DNA of 64,000 nt from Ruminococcus sp. AM36-2AA (GTDB taxonomy: Bacteria; Bacillota; Clostridia; Lachnospirales; Lachnospiraceae). The position numbers and the translations under genes were made by a program. The notes under the pieces are model-generated. The model was not told the DNA's origin, did not search any database, and saw only the letters and a program-made list of their open reading frames with translations. The stretch lies in assembly GCF_003461955.1 (NCBI RefSeq), contig NZ_QTYB01000010.1:62001-126000 (forward strand). The letters run 5' to 3'. Shown here in pieces: positions 26,755-36,277 of the stretch. Every line of letters starts with the position of its first letter. Within the stretch, counting starts at the first letter, position 1.

Positions 26755-28080
26755 CTATTTCTTTTTCTTGCGTTCAGCAAGAACCATTTTTCTCATAGAT
26801 TTAATACTCTGAGTCAGAGGTCGTTTGGCAGGGCAGATGTAGCTGCAGCAGCCACATTCACAGCATTCCATACCATCCATTTTTTCGAATCCTGCCATAT
26901 CGCCGTGTTCTGCAAGAGTTGCAAGACGGGCGGGAACCACATGGCCTGGACAGACGCTTACGCAACGTCCGCAGTTGATACATGCAGTCTGAATCTGTTT
27001 CGCTTCGGATACTGCGTCACGCTCCAGGAAAAGCAGGGAAGAAGTTGTCTTCGTACATGGAATATGAAGATCATACAGCGCAAATCCCATCATTGGTCCG
27101 CCGGAAATTGCTTTTGCGATCTTTTCTTTCAGGCCACCTGCAGCGTCTACCAGTTCTGACAGATCTGTTCCTGTAAGAACGGAAAAGTTCTTCGGTGTGC
27201 GGATACCGTCTCCGGTCACTGTGACATTACGGCTGATAACCGGCTGTCCCAGGATTACTGCTTTATAAACAGAAGTAACGGTCTCTACGTTATCAACCAC
27301 GCATCCTACGTCTGCCGGAAGCATGGTAGAATTGATCTCTCTGCCTGTTACCGCATAGATCAATGTACGCTCACCACCCTGCGGGTATTTGGTCTTGAGT
27401 TCTTTTACTTCCATACGTTCTTTGCCTTTAATGGCTTCTTTCATCTTGGCAATACAGTCCGGTTTGTTGTCCTCAATACAGATACAGCCCACCGCTTTCG
27501 GGAAAGCTTTCAGGATTACTTCCAGTCCGCCTACAACGCTTTCCGGTTCTTCCATCATTCTGCGGTAGTCACTGGTAATGTATGGCTCACACTCCGCACC
27601 GTTTACCAGGATATGGTCGATCTTGTCCGGTTCTTTAGGTGAAAGCTTTACATGGGTCGGGAAACCTGCACCGCCCTGTCCTACAACTCCGCCTTCCTGA
27701 ATTCTTTTCAGGATATCTTCTTTGGAAAGATCCGAAAGTTTGGCAGGTGTGTATTCCACAGATTCGTACAGACCGTCATTCTCAATGATGATCGCATCTC
27801 CCATGGCGCCTACTGCTGTCAGACGCTTCTCGATTCCCTTTACAGTTCCTGATACAGACGAATGTATCGGGGCGGAAACAAATCCTCCTGCTTCTGCGAT
27901 TTTCTGTCCTGCAAGCACATGATCACCTTTTTTTACGATGGGCTTGGCCGGAGCTCCGATGTGCTGAGAAACAAGAATTGCCAGATCTCCTTTCGGCAGA
28001 TACTTCTCAACAGGACAGTTTTTTGACAAATCTTTGCCGTCATAAGGATGGATACCACCCCTGAAGGTTAAAAATGCCAT
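26755..28080 (-). CDS. rnfC: Rnf complex subunit C (NADH-binding)
   Basis: A 441-residue peripheral subunit that reacts with NAD(H). The start is the ATG at 28080, with GGAGGAG upstream; the frame extends 22 codons further into the leader. The N-terminal FRGGIHPYDGKD is typical, GGVVGQGGAGFPTHVK is the flavin/NADH-binding region, and the two 4Fe-4S motifs are CINCGRCVSVCP and CCECGCCSYICP. First gene of rnfCDGEAB. A long leader precedes it. Confidence 0.97.
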   Translation of the reverse strand: MAFLTFRGGIHPYDGKDLSKNCPVEKYLPKGDLAILVSQHIGAPAKPIVKKGDHVLAGQKIAEAGGFVSAPIHSSVSGTVKGIEKRLTAVGAMGDAIIIENDGLYESVEYTPAKLSDLSKEDILKRIQEGGVVGQGGAGFPTHVKLSPKEPDKIDHILVNGAECEPYITSDYRRMMEEPESVVGGLEVILKAFPKAVGCICIEDNKPDCIAKMKEAIKGKERMEVKELKTKYPQGGERTLIYAVTGREINSTMLPADVGCVVDNVETVTSVYKAVILGQPVISRNVTVTGDGIRTPKNFSVLTGTDLSELVDAAGGLKEKIAKAISGGPMMGFALYDLHIPCTKTTSSLLFLERDAVSEAKQIQTACINCGRCVSVCPGHVVPARLATLAEHGDMAGFEKMDGMECCECGCCSYICPAKRPLTQSIKSMRKMVLAERKKKK

Positions 28081-28400
28081 AGATCTCATCTCCTCCTTTA
28101 TTCTTTGCAAGTACATGCACATTGCGTTTCCGTGCTGTGCATACACTTATTTTCAAAGTTGATTCCCGTGTTTCTGATTTTTCTTTTTTCTCTTCTTTCA
28201 GATGAACCGGAAGTGTTACTGCTCATGGAATGAACAGCAACCAGGAAATCCCTCATCCCTGTCCAGCTATGTATGAAAGATTGATTCCCTATGCCATGCT
28301 GTGATATACTTCAGTAAGAAATACTCACAATTCTCTCAAGAGAATGATAGATGAAAAACCAATTTATGAAGTGATAGTAGTCATTTTTTCTCACTGTCAA
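28081..28400 (-). promoter_or_regulatory. rnf promoter and long structured leader
   Basis: On the minus strand TTGACA (28395-28400) and TATCAC (28371-28376) are spaced by 18 bases, predicting a transcript start near 28364 and a leader of about 285 bases. Inside it, 28215-28241 forms a 12-bp stem (two G-U pairs, 3-base loop), and 28330-28345 holds the palindrome TTCTCTCAAGAGAA. I see no ORF and no riboswitch family I can name. The gap to the plus-strand gene at 28543 contains a TATAAT at 28507-28512 for that gene but no clear -35. Confidence 0.5.
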
Positions 28401-28542
28401 TTCCCACATAAATCCAGTACCATTTCCTGTTTTTTTCATCAACTCTACTAATATACTATAACTCATTTCACCTTAAATTGCACTATAGAAAAACATTTTT
28501 TTTGTGTATAATCAGATACAATCCATAAAGGAGGAAATTAAC

Positions 28543-29562
28543 ATGATTGTTAAAAAAATGCCGATTTTACAAGGGTTTCCAGACTTTGAGACTGTTAAAA
28601 AATTGACTAGAAATCACGTTTTTTCAGAACACTTTGCACCACTTTTCTATGATATCGAAACTACAGGACTATCACGAAATTCCACTTTTCTGTATTTGGT
28701 CGGTGCCGTCACCTACGAAGAAAATAACTGGCAGATGTATCAGTGGATGATCGAAAATGAGGATGAAGAATACGAACTTCTTAAAACATTTTCGAAATTT
28801 CTGGAAAAGTTTTCCTGTACAATCCAGTATAACGGAGACAGTTTTGACCAGCCTTATCTGGAAGCACGCTATCAGATCCACGGGCTTCCGTCTCCTTTTA
28901 AAAGCCTGCCTTCTATGGATCTTTATCGACAGTTAAAGCCTTTGAAAGGGCTCCTTAAACTCTCCAGAATGAATCAGCCTTCTATAGAAGCTTTCCTGGG
29001 CATCACGGATCGTATTTACTGTGATGGAGGTGCATGTATCCGTCTTTATAAACAATTCGCTTCCGGAAAGAAACCGGAAGCAGGGGAAGTCGTTATGGGA
29101 CACAATCAGGAAGATCTTCTTGGCCTTGGAAAAATATTTTCCATGCTGTCTTATCTTGCTCTCTTTGAAGAAGATTACGAAGCTCTGGATTGTGAAATTC
29201 AAGACGAACAATTGACTTTTACTATTAAAATTTTTTATGATATGCCTGTAGAGTTCTCAAATCATAGTGAAGAATTCTACATAACAGGACAAAAAGATCG
29301 TGTTCGTCTTCTCGTAAAATCTCAAAACGGACGATTAAAGCAATATTACTCCAATTACAAGGATTATGATTACATTCCTTCTGAAGACACTGCAATGCCC
29401 AAAACATTAAGTGCCTGCATGGATAAAAAGCTCCGCAGACCTGCCAGAAAGGAAACCTGCTACACCTGGTTCCCTGTAACAGAAGATTTTCTGAAAAATC
29501 CTTTAAAACAAAAAACCTATCTGAAACACTGTCTTCCATATTATCTTTCCATCCTGAAATAA
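28543..29562 (+). CDS. RNase H-fold exonuclease-like protein (YprB family)
   Basis: A 339-residue protein. The N-terminal 3'-5' exonuclease-like domain has YDIETTGLSRNSTFLYLVG (DxE, exo I), IQYNGDSFDQPYLEAR (exo II) and MGHNQEDLLGLGKIF (exo III, YxxxD-type replaced by NxxD). Relatives include the RNase H-like YprB family; the physiological role is not established. The last ~110 residues carry no domain I recognise. Start chosen at 28543 because GGAGG lies seven bases before it; the frame runs 13 codons further. Monocistronic with its own terminator. Confidence 0.85.
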   Translation: MIVKKMPILQGFPDFETVKKLTRNHVFSEHFAPLFYDIETTGLSRNSTFLYLVGAVTYEENNWQMYQWMIENEDEEYELLKTFSKFLEKFSCTIQYNGDSFDQPYLEARYQIHGLPSPFKSLPSMDLYRQLKPLKGLLKLSRMNQPSIEAFLGITDRIYCDGGACIRLYKQFASGKKPEAGEVVMGHNQEDLLGLGKIFSMLSYLALFEEDYEALDCEIQDEQLTFTIKIFYDMPVEFSNHSEEFYITGQKDRVRLLVKSQNGRLKQYYSNYKDYDYIPSEDTAMPKTLSACMDKKLRRPARKETCYTWFPVTEDFLKNPLKQKTYLKHCLPYYLSILK

Positions 29563-29583
29563 CGTCGTCCCTCTCATATACTG

Positions 29584-29617
29584 AAAAAGCGAGCCCTTCT
29601 CAAAGGACTCGCTTTTT
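29584..29617 (+). terminator. Terminator of the YprB-like gene
   Basis: Stem AAAAAGCGAG/CTCGCTTTTT (29584-29593 with 29608-29617), with T-run in the downstream arm, 21 bases after the stop. Confidence 0.88.
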
Positions 29618-29641
29618 CTGACAAAATAAAAAATCTTCCTC

Positions 29642-29672
29642 AAAAAAGGCCGTCACATTTGCAGTGACGGCC
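29642..29672 (-). terminator. Terminator of the S1-domain protein gene
   Basis: Stem GGCCGTCAC/GTGACGGCC (29648-29656 with 29664-29672), followed on the minus strand by a TTTTTT run. Confidence 0.92.
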
Positions 29673-29718
29673 TCTGAAATTTCAAAATATAATATCTTCT
29701 GTACAGTTTCTGAGAAAA

Positions 29719-30795
29719 TTACTCCTCTGTCTGCTCTGCAGAATGATCCTCAAGTGCTTTCATGCTGAGGCTGATCTTTCTGTCCTCGCCGTTGAAATCA
29801 ACAACTTTAGCCTCGATCTCCTGGCCGATGGAAAGTACATCAGATGGTTTTGCAACGTGCTCTCTGGAGATCTGAGATACATGAAGAAGTGCATCTACTC
29901 CAGGTGCAAGCTCAACAAATGCACCGAAATCTGTCATACGTGCAACTTTACCTTTTACTACGTTTCCTACTGCGAAGTCCTCAGCAGCTGTAAGCCATGG
30001 GTTCTCCTCCGGGAATTTAAGGGAAAGTGCGATCTTATCTCCGTTGATATCTTTGATAAGAACTGTAACTTTATCGCCTACGTTGAAGACTTTCTTCGGG
30101 TTCTCTACTCTGCCCCAGGACATCTCAGAGATGTGAAGAAGTCCGTCTGCTCCGCCGAGGTCGATGAATGCACCGAAATCTGTAACATTCTTAACAACAC
30201 CCTCAACTTTGTCACCAACGTTGATCTTAGCAAGAAGCTCTTTCTGTTTCTCAGCTTTCTCAGCAAGAAGAAGCTGTTTACGGTTACCGATGATACGGCG
30301 TCTTCTTGGGTTGAACTCTGTGATAACGAACTCAATCTCCTGATCTGCATATTTGGAAAGGTCTTTCTCATATGTGTCGGATACAAGGCTTGCAGGAATA
30401 AATACTCTTGCTTCCTCAACATTAACACAAAGACCACCGTCAAGTACCTGTGTTACAGGAGCTTTCAGAACCTCCTGGTTCTCGAATGCCTCCTCAAGAC
30501 GTTTGTTGCCTTTCTCTGCAGCAAGACGTTTGTAGGTCAGTGTAACCTGTCCCTCTCCGTCATTTACTTTGAGAACTTTTGCTTCCATGGTATCGCCAGG
30601 TTTAACAACATCTGTAAGCACAACGCTTGAATCGTTTGTGTACTCGTTCTTTGTGATGATACCGTCTGCTTTATAGCCGATATTCAGGATGATCTCATCA
30701 TCTTTAACATCGATGACGGTACCCTGTACGATCTCTCCATTTCTGATTGTTTTTACGGAATCTTCCAGCATCTGTTCAAAACTTAACTCTGACAT
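29719..30795 (-). CDS. rpsA: S1 RNA-binding domain protein (ribosomal protein S1 type)
   Basis: A 358-residue protein with four S1 domains in tandem: about 25-95 (GEIVQGTVIDVKDDEIILNIGYKADG), 110-175, 200-265 (GDKVEGVVKNVTDFGAFIDLGGADGLLHISEMSW) and 285-350 (VVKGKVARMTDFGAFVELA). It binds mRNA and helps ribosome loading. The start at 30795 (MSELSFEQML) has AGGAGG upstream and lies 20 bases inside the ispH 3' end, so the pair is coupled. In many Clostridia the two are fused as one gene; here they are separate but overlapping. Confidence 0.92.
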   Translation of the reverse strand: MSELSFEQMLEDSVKTIRNGEIVQGTVIDVKDDEIILNIGYKADGIITKNEYTNDSSVVLTDVVKPGDTMEAKVLKVNDGEGQVTLTYKRLAAEKGNKRLEEAFENQEVLKAPVTQVLDGGLCVNVEEARVFIPASLVSDTYEKDLSKYADQEIEFVITEFNPRRRRIIGNRKQLLLAEKAEKQKELLAKINVGDKVEGVVKNVTDFGAFIDLGGADGLLHISEMSWGRVENPKKVFNVGDKVTVLIKDINGDKIALSLKFPEENPWLTAAEDFAVGNVVKGKVARMTDFGAFVELAPGVDALLHVSQISREHVAKPSDVLSIGQEIEAKVVDFNGEDRKISLSMKALEDHSAEQTEE

Positions 30796-31642
30796 GTTCT
30801 TGAACCTCCTCAATAATTTTCTTTGGGGTGGAAGCCCCTGCTGTAATACCTACACAACTACTGCATTGGAACATTTCAGAATCCAAGTCTACAGGTGTTT
30901 GTATATAGTAAGTATTTCCACATTCCTTTTTACATATTTCAAACAGCTTTTGAGTATTGGAACTATGTCGGCCGCCTACGACCAGCATAGTGTCTACCTC
31001 TCCGGCTATCGCTTTAGCTTCTTTCTGCCGTTCTTCGGTAGCATTACAAATAGTGTTTAAAATATTTAGAATATTTAAAACATTATTATCATAACTCTTT
31101 TTGCGAAGAATTTCAACTAATTCTTGAAATTTGTTGTAATTAAATGTCGTCTGTGACACTACACACACTTCTTTTTCCGGAGAAATGGTGAATCTTTCAG
31201 CATCTTCGGCATTTTTGATCACAGTGTACGGTCCCTGACACCATCCGCAGATTCCCTGAACTTCCGGGTGATCCGGGTCACCAATGATCACAATATGGGC
31301 ACCTCTGGCACTTTCTCTCTCAACGATCTTGTGGATCTTCAGCACAAAAGGACAGGTGACATCCACATACCCGAGGCCATATTTTTTAATCTTGTCATAG
31401 ACTTTACGGCCGACTCCGTGGGAACGTATCACAACGGTGCCATCTTTTAAAGTGGCAAGATCCTCCTCGCTGATCACAGCCACGCCTTTTTTTTCCAGAT
31501 CTGAGACGACTTCCTCATTATGGATGATCGGGCCCAGTGTGTAGATCGGTGCAGCATCGGAACCGATCAGGTCATAAACACGGTCTACTGCTCTCTGTAC
31601 GCCAAAACAGAATCCGGCAGTTTCTGCAACTTTTACCTTCAT
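30776..31642 (-). CDS. ispH: 4-hydroxy-3-methylbut-2-enyl diphosphate reductase
   Basis: Last step of the MEP pathway, making isopentenyl and dimethylallyl diphosphate, with an iron-sulphur cluster. 288 residues. Cluster cysteines are visible in AGFCFGVQRA, VTCPFVLKIH and LNTICNATEERQ, and the substrate-binding region GGRHSSNTQKL. The start overlaps the cmk stop by four bases (ATGA); the end overlaps the S1 gene. Confidence 0.97.
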   Translation of the reverse strand: MKVKVAETAGFCFGVQRAVDRVYDLIGSDAAPIYTLGPIIHNEEVVSDLEKKGVAVISEEDLATLKDGTVVIRSHGVGRKVYDKIKKYGLGYVDVTCPFVLKIHKIVERESARGAHIVIIGDPDHPEVQGICGWCQGPYTVIKNAEDAERFTISPEKEVCVVSQTTFNYNKFQELVEILRKKSYDNNVLNILNILNTICNATEERQKEAKAIAGEVDTMLVVGGRHSSNTQKLFEICKKECGNTYYIQTPVDLDSEMFQCSSCVGITAGASTPKKIIEEVQEHVRVKF

Positions 31643-32304
31643 CCATTCACCTTTTTCCTGTATACAGAAAGGATACTCTCAACCACTTCCTCAATCCCCA
31701 TCTCTGAAGAATCAACAAGAACTGCATCCTCTGCCTGTTTAAGCGGGGAAACGGCGCGGCTCATATCTCTCTCATCTCTGTCAATGATATCTTTCAGGAT
31801 TTCATCCATATCGCAGGCTTCACCCTTCTCTGTAAGTTCCAGATATCTTCTGTTTGCGCGGGTTTTGGCACTTGCAGTCAAAAAGATTTTTACTTCTGCA
31901 TTGGGAAGAATAGTGGTTCCGATATCTCTTCCGTCCATAACTACATTGTTCTCGGCCGCAAGGTTGCGCTGCAGTTTCAGAAGATGCGCGCGCACTTCCG
32001 GATTGGCAGAACTTACCGATGCCATATTTCCAACCTCTTCCTTACGGAGAAATGCCGTTACATTCTTTCCATTAAGAATCACCTGCTGTTCTCCATTCTC
32101 GTAACGGATAGAAATATCTGCATCATGACATGCTTTGGAGATATTTTCATCACCGCTGATTCCTTTTTCCAGAAGATAAAATGCCATGGCCCGGTACATT
32201 GCTCCTGTATCTACATAGATAAAGGACAGCTCCTTTGCCACTTTTTTTGCAATTGTGCTTTTTCCTGCACCTGCCGGTCCGTCAATTGCAATATTAATAC
32301 CCAT
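31639..32304 (-). CDS. cmk: Cytidylate kinase
   Basis: Phosphorylates CMP and dCMP. 221 residues from the ATG at 32304, chosen because GGGAG precedes it; the frame opens two codons earlier with TTG. Motifs are IAIDGPAGAGKSTIAK (P-loop), VDTGAMYRAMA and DGRDIGTTILP. Part of the flavoprotein-cmk-ispH-S1 operon, an order common in Clostridia. Confidence 0.97.
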   Translation of the reverse strand: MGINIAIDGPAGAGKSTIAKKVAKELSFIYVDTGAMYRAMAFYLLEKGISGDENISKACHDADISIRYENGEQQVILNGKNVTAFLRKEEVGNMASVSSANPEVRAHLLKLQRNLAAENNVVMDGRDIGTTILPNAEVKIFLTASAKTRANRRYLELTEKGEACDMDEILKDIIDRDERDMSRAVSPLKQAEDAVLVDSSEMGIEEVVESILSVYRKKVNG

Positions 32305-32331
32305 AATCAAATGCTCCCTTCCTCTTTTCTG

Positions 32332-33561
32332 TTATTCGATCGCCTGTGCTGCCGCATATGCTGTAGACCACGCGATCTGAAGATTATAGCCACCGGTCAC
32401 TGCATCCAGGTCAAGCACTTCGCCTGTAAAATACAGATTTTTTACTTTTTTGGATTCCATCGTGGATGGCTGTATCTCTTTTACTGACACACCGCCTCTT
32501 GTGATGATCGCTTCCTTAAACTCTCCCATTCCCGTGATCGTAAATGGAAAAGCTTTGATCAGACGGCCAAAAGCCTGACGCTCTTCCCTGGAGATCTCAT
32601 GTACCGGTTTCTCCCCGGGGATACCGCCAATTTCGATCATGATCGGAGTCAGAGAAGACGGAAAAAGAACACCGATCACATTTTTAAACTGTTTGTTATG
32701 ATTTGCATCAAATTCACGCAGGATCCGGGCGTCAAGCTGTTCTGCATCAAGCGCCGGCTTCAGATCCAGGAAAGCCTGCAAAGGCTCTTTTTCCAGTTTT
32801 TTGCCGATCTGGGCACTTGCAGAAAGGATCAAGGGTCCTGTAACTCCGAAATGAGTAAACATCATCTCGCCAAAGTCTTTATAGAGGACTTTTTTGCCGG
32901 ATCTTACTGTCAGTTCCACATTCCGAAGGGAAAGTCCCTGAAGTTTGGAGACATAATCTTCTTTTGCCACCAGTGGCACCAGTGATGGTGACTGGGAAAC
33001 AACTTTATGCCCCGTCTCAGCAGCAAAACGATATCCGTCTCCAGTGGAGCCTGTGGACGGGTAGGAAAGCCCTCCTGTGGCAACTACCACTGCATCAGCT
33101 TCAAAAAAGGTACCGTCCGAAAGTAATACGCCGGTAACTTTTTCATCCTGCGTACAAACTTCCTTTACCTCTGTATGAAGATGGATCTGCGCTCCGGCTT
33201 TTTTCAGTTCCCGTTCAAGCGCACGGATAATATCTGATGAATGATCCGATACCGGAAAAACCCGGTTTCCACGCTCTGTTTTCAGCGGCACTCCTGCTTC
33301 CTCAAAAAATTCCATCACATCTCTGCTTCCATAGGTGTAGAAAGCGCTGTAAAGAAATTTACGGTTTGACATCACTGCCGGAAAAAGTTCTTCGGTATCG
33401 GAATCATTGGTGACGTTGCACCGTCCCTTTCCGGTGATGAAAAGCTTTTTTCCAAGTTTCTCGTTTTTTTCCAGTATGTGAACCTGGTGTCCTCTGCGCG
33501 CAGCATATACACCGCAGAGCATTCCGGCGGCACCGCCGCCTATGATCGCAACTTTGGACAT
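32332..33561 (-). CDS. HI0933/BaiN-type NAD(P)/FAD-dependent oxidoreductase
   Basis: A 409-residue flavoprotein. N-terminal Rossmann motif IIGGGAAGMLCGVYAA, then GKGRCNVTN and a C-terminal TGEVLDLDAVTGGYNLQIAWSTAYAA, all diagnostic of the HI0933-like family. Some members (BaiN) reduce bile-acid intermediates in gut Clostridia, but most are of unknown substrate and this locus has no bai genes. First gene of the cmk-ispH-S1 transcript. Confidence 0.9.
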   Translation of the reverse strand: MSKVAIIGGGAAGMLCGVYAARRGHQVHILEKNEKLGKKLFITGKGRCNVTNDSDTEELFPAVMSNRKFLYSAFYTYGSRDVMEFFEEAGVPLKTERGNRVFPVSDHSSDIIRALERELKKAGAQIHLHTEVKEVCTQDEKVTGVLLSDGTFFEADAVVVATGGLSYPSTGSTGDGYRFAAETGHKVVSQSPSLVPLVAKEDYVSKLQGLSLRNVELTVRSGKKVLYKDFGEMMFTHFGVTGPLILSASAQIGKKLEKEPLQAFLDLKPALDAEQLDARILREFDANHNKQFKNVIGVLFPSSLTPIMIEIGGIPGEKPVHEISREERQAFGRLIKAFPFTITGMGEFKEAIITRGGVSVKEIQPSTMESKKVKNLYFTGEVLDLDAVTGGYNLQIAWSTAYAAAQAIE

Positions 33562-33598
33562 TACCTGTTATCCTGCCTTTTTTATCTTTTTTATGCAC

Positions 33599-33627
33599 AA
33601 AGGAGCCTGCATACAGCAAGCTCCTTT
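33599..33627 (-). terminator. Terminator of the biotin decarboxylase operon
   Basis: Stem AAAGGAGC/GCTCCTTT (33599-33606 with 33620-33627) with a partly paired inner loop, 38 bases after the oadA-like stop. The downstream T-run on the minus strand is weak. Confidence 0.6.
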
Positions 33628-33664
33628 TCCTGTATTGAAATGCGTCTGCATTTCTATGTGTGCT

Positions 33665-35077
33665 TTATACCGGGTATGCGCCGTTCTTGGTATCTGCCAC
33701 AGTTTCATCAACTTTGGTCTTCTGAGCCTGACGATATTTAAAGAAGTCCATGGCAACCTGTGGGAACAGTGCGTATGTCAGAACATCCTCATCCTGCTCC
33801 TTGTACTGTGCCATCTCACTCTCAAGCTTATCAAGCTCATCCTCCAGAAGATCTGCCGGGCGGCATGTGATCGGCTCTACATCACCGATACACTTCTTCT
33901 GCACTTCCGGGTTAAACGGTCTGGCTGTTGCGCCATACTTACCGCTTAATACGTCTTTTGTCTCTTTTGTCACAACTTTGTAACGCTCGCCCATGATCAC
34001 GTTAAATACAGCCTGTGTACCAACGATCTGAGAAGACGGTGTAACAAGTGGCGGCTCACCGAGATCTTTACGAACACGCGGAACTTCCTCAAGTACCTCG
34101 TAGAACTTATCCTCAGCATGCTGCTCTTTCAGCTGTGATGTCAGGTTGGAAAGCATTCCACCTGGTACCTGATACAGAAGAGTCTTGATGTTTACGCCAA
34201 GGTTCTTCGGATTCAGAAGGCCTGTATCAAGTGCCTCATCACGCATCGGACGGAAGTAGTCAGCGATCTCAGCAAGAAGCTGCTGGTCAAATCCTGTATC
34301 ATATGGTGTTCCCTTGAATGTCTCAACCATAACTTCTGTTGCCGGCTGGGATGTTCCAAGCGCAAATGGTGACATAGCTGTGTCGATGATGTCAACGCCA
34401 GCCTCTACTGCTTTCATGTATGTCATGGAAGCAACACCGGATGTATAGTGAGAATGAAGATCGATCGGGATCTTAACAGTCTCTTTCAGGGCCTGAACAA
34501 GCTCAGTAGCCTTGTACGGAACAAGAAGACCTGCCATATCTTTGATACAGATAGAATCTGCACCCATATCCTCGATACGTTTTGCAAGGTCTGTCCAGTA
34601 ATCAAGTGTGTAAGCATCTCCAAGTGTGTAAGCCATTGCAACCTGTGCATGTGCTTTTTCCTTGTTTGCTGCTTTTACAGCTGTCTGAAGATTACGAAGG
34701 TCATTCATACAGTCAAAGATACGAATGATATCGATACCGTTAGCTGCGGATTTCTGTACAAAATATTCTACTACATCATCTGCATATGGACGATATCCAA
34801 GGATATTCTGTCCACGGAACAGCATCTGAAGTTTTGTATTTTTGAAGCCGTCGCGAAGCTTACGAAGTCTTTCCCACGGATCCTCTTTCAGGAAACGTAA
34901 GGAAGCATCGAAAGTAGCACCGCCCCAGCACTCAACTGCATAGTAGCCGACTTTATCGAGCTTATCAATGATCGGAAGCATCTGCTCTGTGCTCATACGT
35001 GTAGCGATCAGGGACTGATGAGCGTCACGCAGGATCGTTTCCACAACTTTCACAGGTTTTTTCTCTATTTCTGCCAT
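33665..35077 (-). CDS. oadA: Oxaloacetate decarboxylase alpha-subunit / transcarboxylase 5S-type carboxyltransferase
   Basis: A 470-residue pyruvate/oxaloacetate carboxyltransferase. The TIM barrel shows ILRDAHQSLIATRM (metal Asp), IKDMAGLLVP (active-site Lys) and DLHSHYTSG (metal His pair). It stops without the C-terminal biotinyl domain found in longer OadA/PycB proteins; the biotin carrier is the separate 125-residue protein encoded in the same operon. Its reaction could be oxaloacetate decarboxylation or transfer to or from pyruvate, as in the 5S subunit of transcarboxylase. Last gene of the operon. Confidence 0.93.
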   Translation of the reverse strand: MAEIEKKPVKVVETILRDAHQSLIATRMSTEQMLPIIDKLDKVGYYAVECWGGATFDASLRFLKEDPWERLRKLRDGFKNTKLQMLFRGQNILGYRPYADDVVEYFVQKSAANGIDIIRIFDCMNDLRNLQTAVKAANKEKAHAQVAMAYTLGDAYTLDYWTDLAKRIEDMGADSICIKDMAGLLVPYKATELVQALKETVKIPIDLHSHYTSGVASMTYMKAVEAGVDIIDTAMSPFALGTSQPATEVMVETFKGTPYDTGFDQQLLAEIADYFRPMRDEALDTGLLNPKNLGVNIKTLLYQVPGGMLSNLTSQLKEQHAEDKFYEVLEEVPRVRKDLGEPPLVTPSSQIVGTQAVFNVIMGERYKVVTKETKDVLSGKYGATARPFNPEVQKKCIGDVEPITCRPADLLEDELDKLESEMAQYKEQDEDVLTYALFPQVAMDFFKYRQAQKTKVDETVADTKNGAYPV

Positions 35078-35113
35078 AATTATTCTCCTTACAAAATTTT
35101 ATAAGACGATGGA

Positions 35114-36262
35114 TCAGACGCCAAAGATAGCCATGAATGTACCGGCAGCAACAGCTGTACCGATAACACCGGCAACGTTCGGTCCCATCGCATGCATCAG
35201 CAGGAAGTTTGTAGGATCTGCCTCAGCACCAACCTTCTGGGATACACGGGCTGCCATAGGAACGGCAGAAACACCGGCGGATCCGATCAGCGGGTTGATC
35301 TTTCCATGAGTAACCTTGCAAAGAAGCTTACCAAGCATGACACCACCAAAAGTACCGCAGGCAAAGGCTACAAGGCCAAGAACTACGATCTTCAGTGTAT
35401 CTACGTTCAGGAACGCCTCAGCACTTGTGGAAGCACCTACAGATGTTCCAAGAAGGATTACTACGATGTACATAAGTGCGTTGGAAGCTGTCTCAGAAAG
35501 CTGTTTAACAACTCCGGACTCACGGAACAGGTTTCCGAGCATCAGCATACCAACAAGTGGAGCTGTTGTCGGAAGGATCAGGCAAACAACGATTGTGATA
35601 ACGATCGGGAAAAGGATCTTCTCAAGTTTTGTAACAGGACGAAGCTGCGCCATTTTGATCTTACGCTCTTCCTCTGTTGTGAACGCCTTCATGATCGGAG
35701 GCTGGATGATCGGTACCAGAGACATATAAGAATATGCTGCTACTGCGATCGGTCCCATAAGAGAAGACTGTCCAAGCTTACCTGCAAGGAAAATGGAAGT
35801 CGGGCCATCAGCACCACCGATGATAGAGATCGCTGCTGCTGCTTTTCCGTTGAATCCAAGGAAAATTGCAAGGAAGTATGCAAGGTAAATACCAAGCTGT
35901 GCAGCTGCTCCCATCAGGAAACTGATCGGGTTTGCGATCAGCGGACCGAAGTCTGTCATCGCACCGACACCCAGGAAGATCAGTGAAGGAAGAATACTCC
36001 ACTCATCCAGTAAGTAAAAATAATGAAGAAGTCCGCCAACGCCATTGGATGAATCCTCAATGCTCAGCATAATGTCCGGATAAATATTTACCAGAAGCAT
36101 ACCAAAAGCGATCGGAACCAACAGCAGCGGCTCAAAACCATGTTTAATGGCAAGATATAAGAACACACATGCCACTGCGATCATCAGGTAGTTTCCCCAG
36201 GTAAGGTTGAAAAATGCTGTCTGATGGATCAGGTTTGACAGGGTATTTGTTACATAAGACAT
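35114..36262 (-). CDS. oadB: Na+-pumping decarboxylase beta subunit
   Basis: A 382-residue membrane protein with about nine hydrophobic segments. It decarboxylates carboxybiotin and exports Na+. Key elements: GGADGPTSIFLAGKL with the conserved Asp of the Na+ site and SAVPMAARVSQ plus LLMHAMGPNVAGVIG at the C-terminus. Shared by oxaloacetate, methylmalonyl-CoA and glutaconyl-CoA decarboxylases, so it does not identify the substrate. Lies 15 bases after the biotin carrier gene. Confidence 0.96.
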   Translation of the reverse strand: MSYVTNTLSNLIHQTAFFNLTWGNYLMIAVACVFLYLAIKHGFEPLLLVPIAFGMLLVNIYPDIMLSIEDSSNGVGGLLHYFYLLDEWSILPSLIFLGVGAMTDFGPLIANPISFLMGAAAQLGIYLAYFLAIFLGFNGKAAAAISIIGGADGPTSIFLAGKLGQSSLMGPIAVAAYSYMSLVPIIQPPIMKAFTTEEERKIKMAQLRPVTKLEKILFPIVITIVVCLILPTTAPLVGMLMLGNLFRESGVVKQLSETASNALMYIVVILLGTSVGASTSAEAFLNVDTLKIVVLGLVAFACGTFGGVMLGKLLCKVTHGKINPLIGSAGVSAVPMAARVSQKVGAEADPTNFLLMHAMGPNVAGVIGTAVAAGTFMAIFGV

Positions 36263-36277
36263 TTGTCTACCTCCTGT

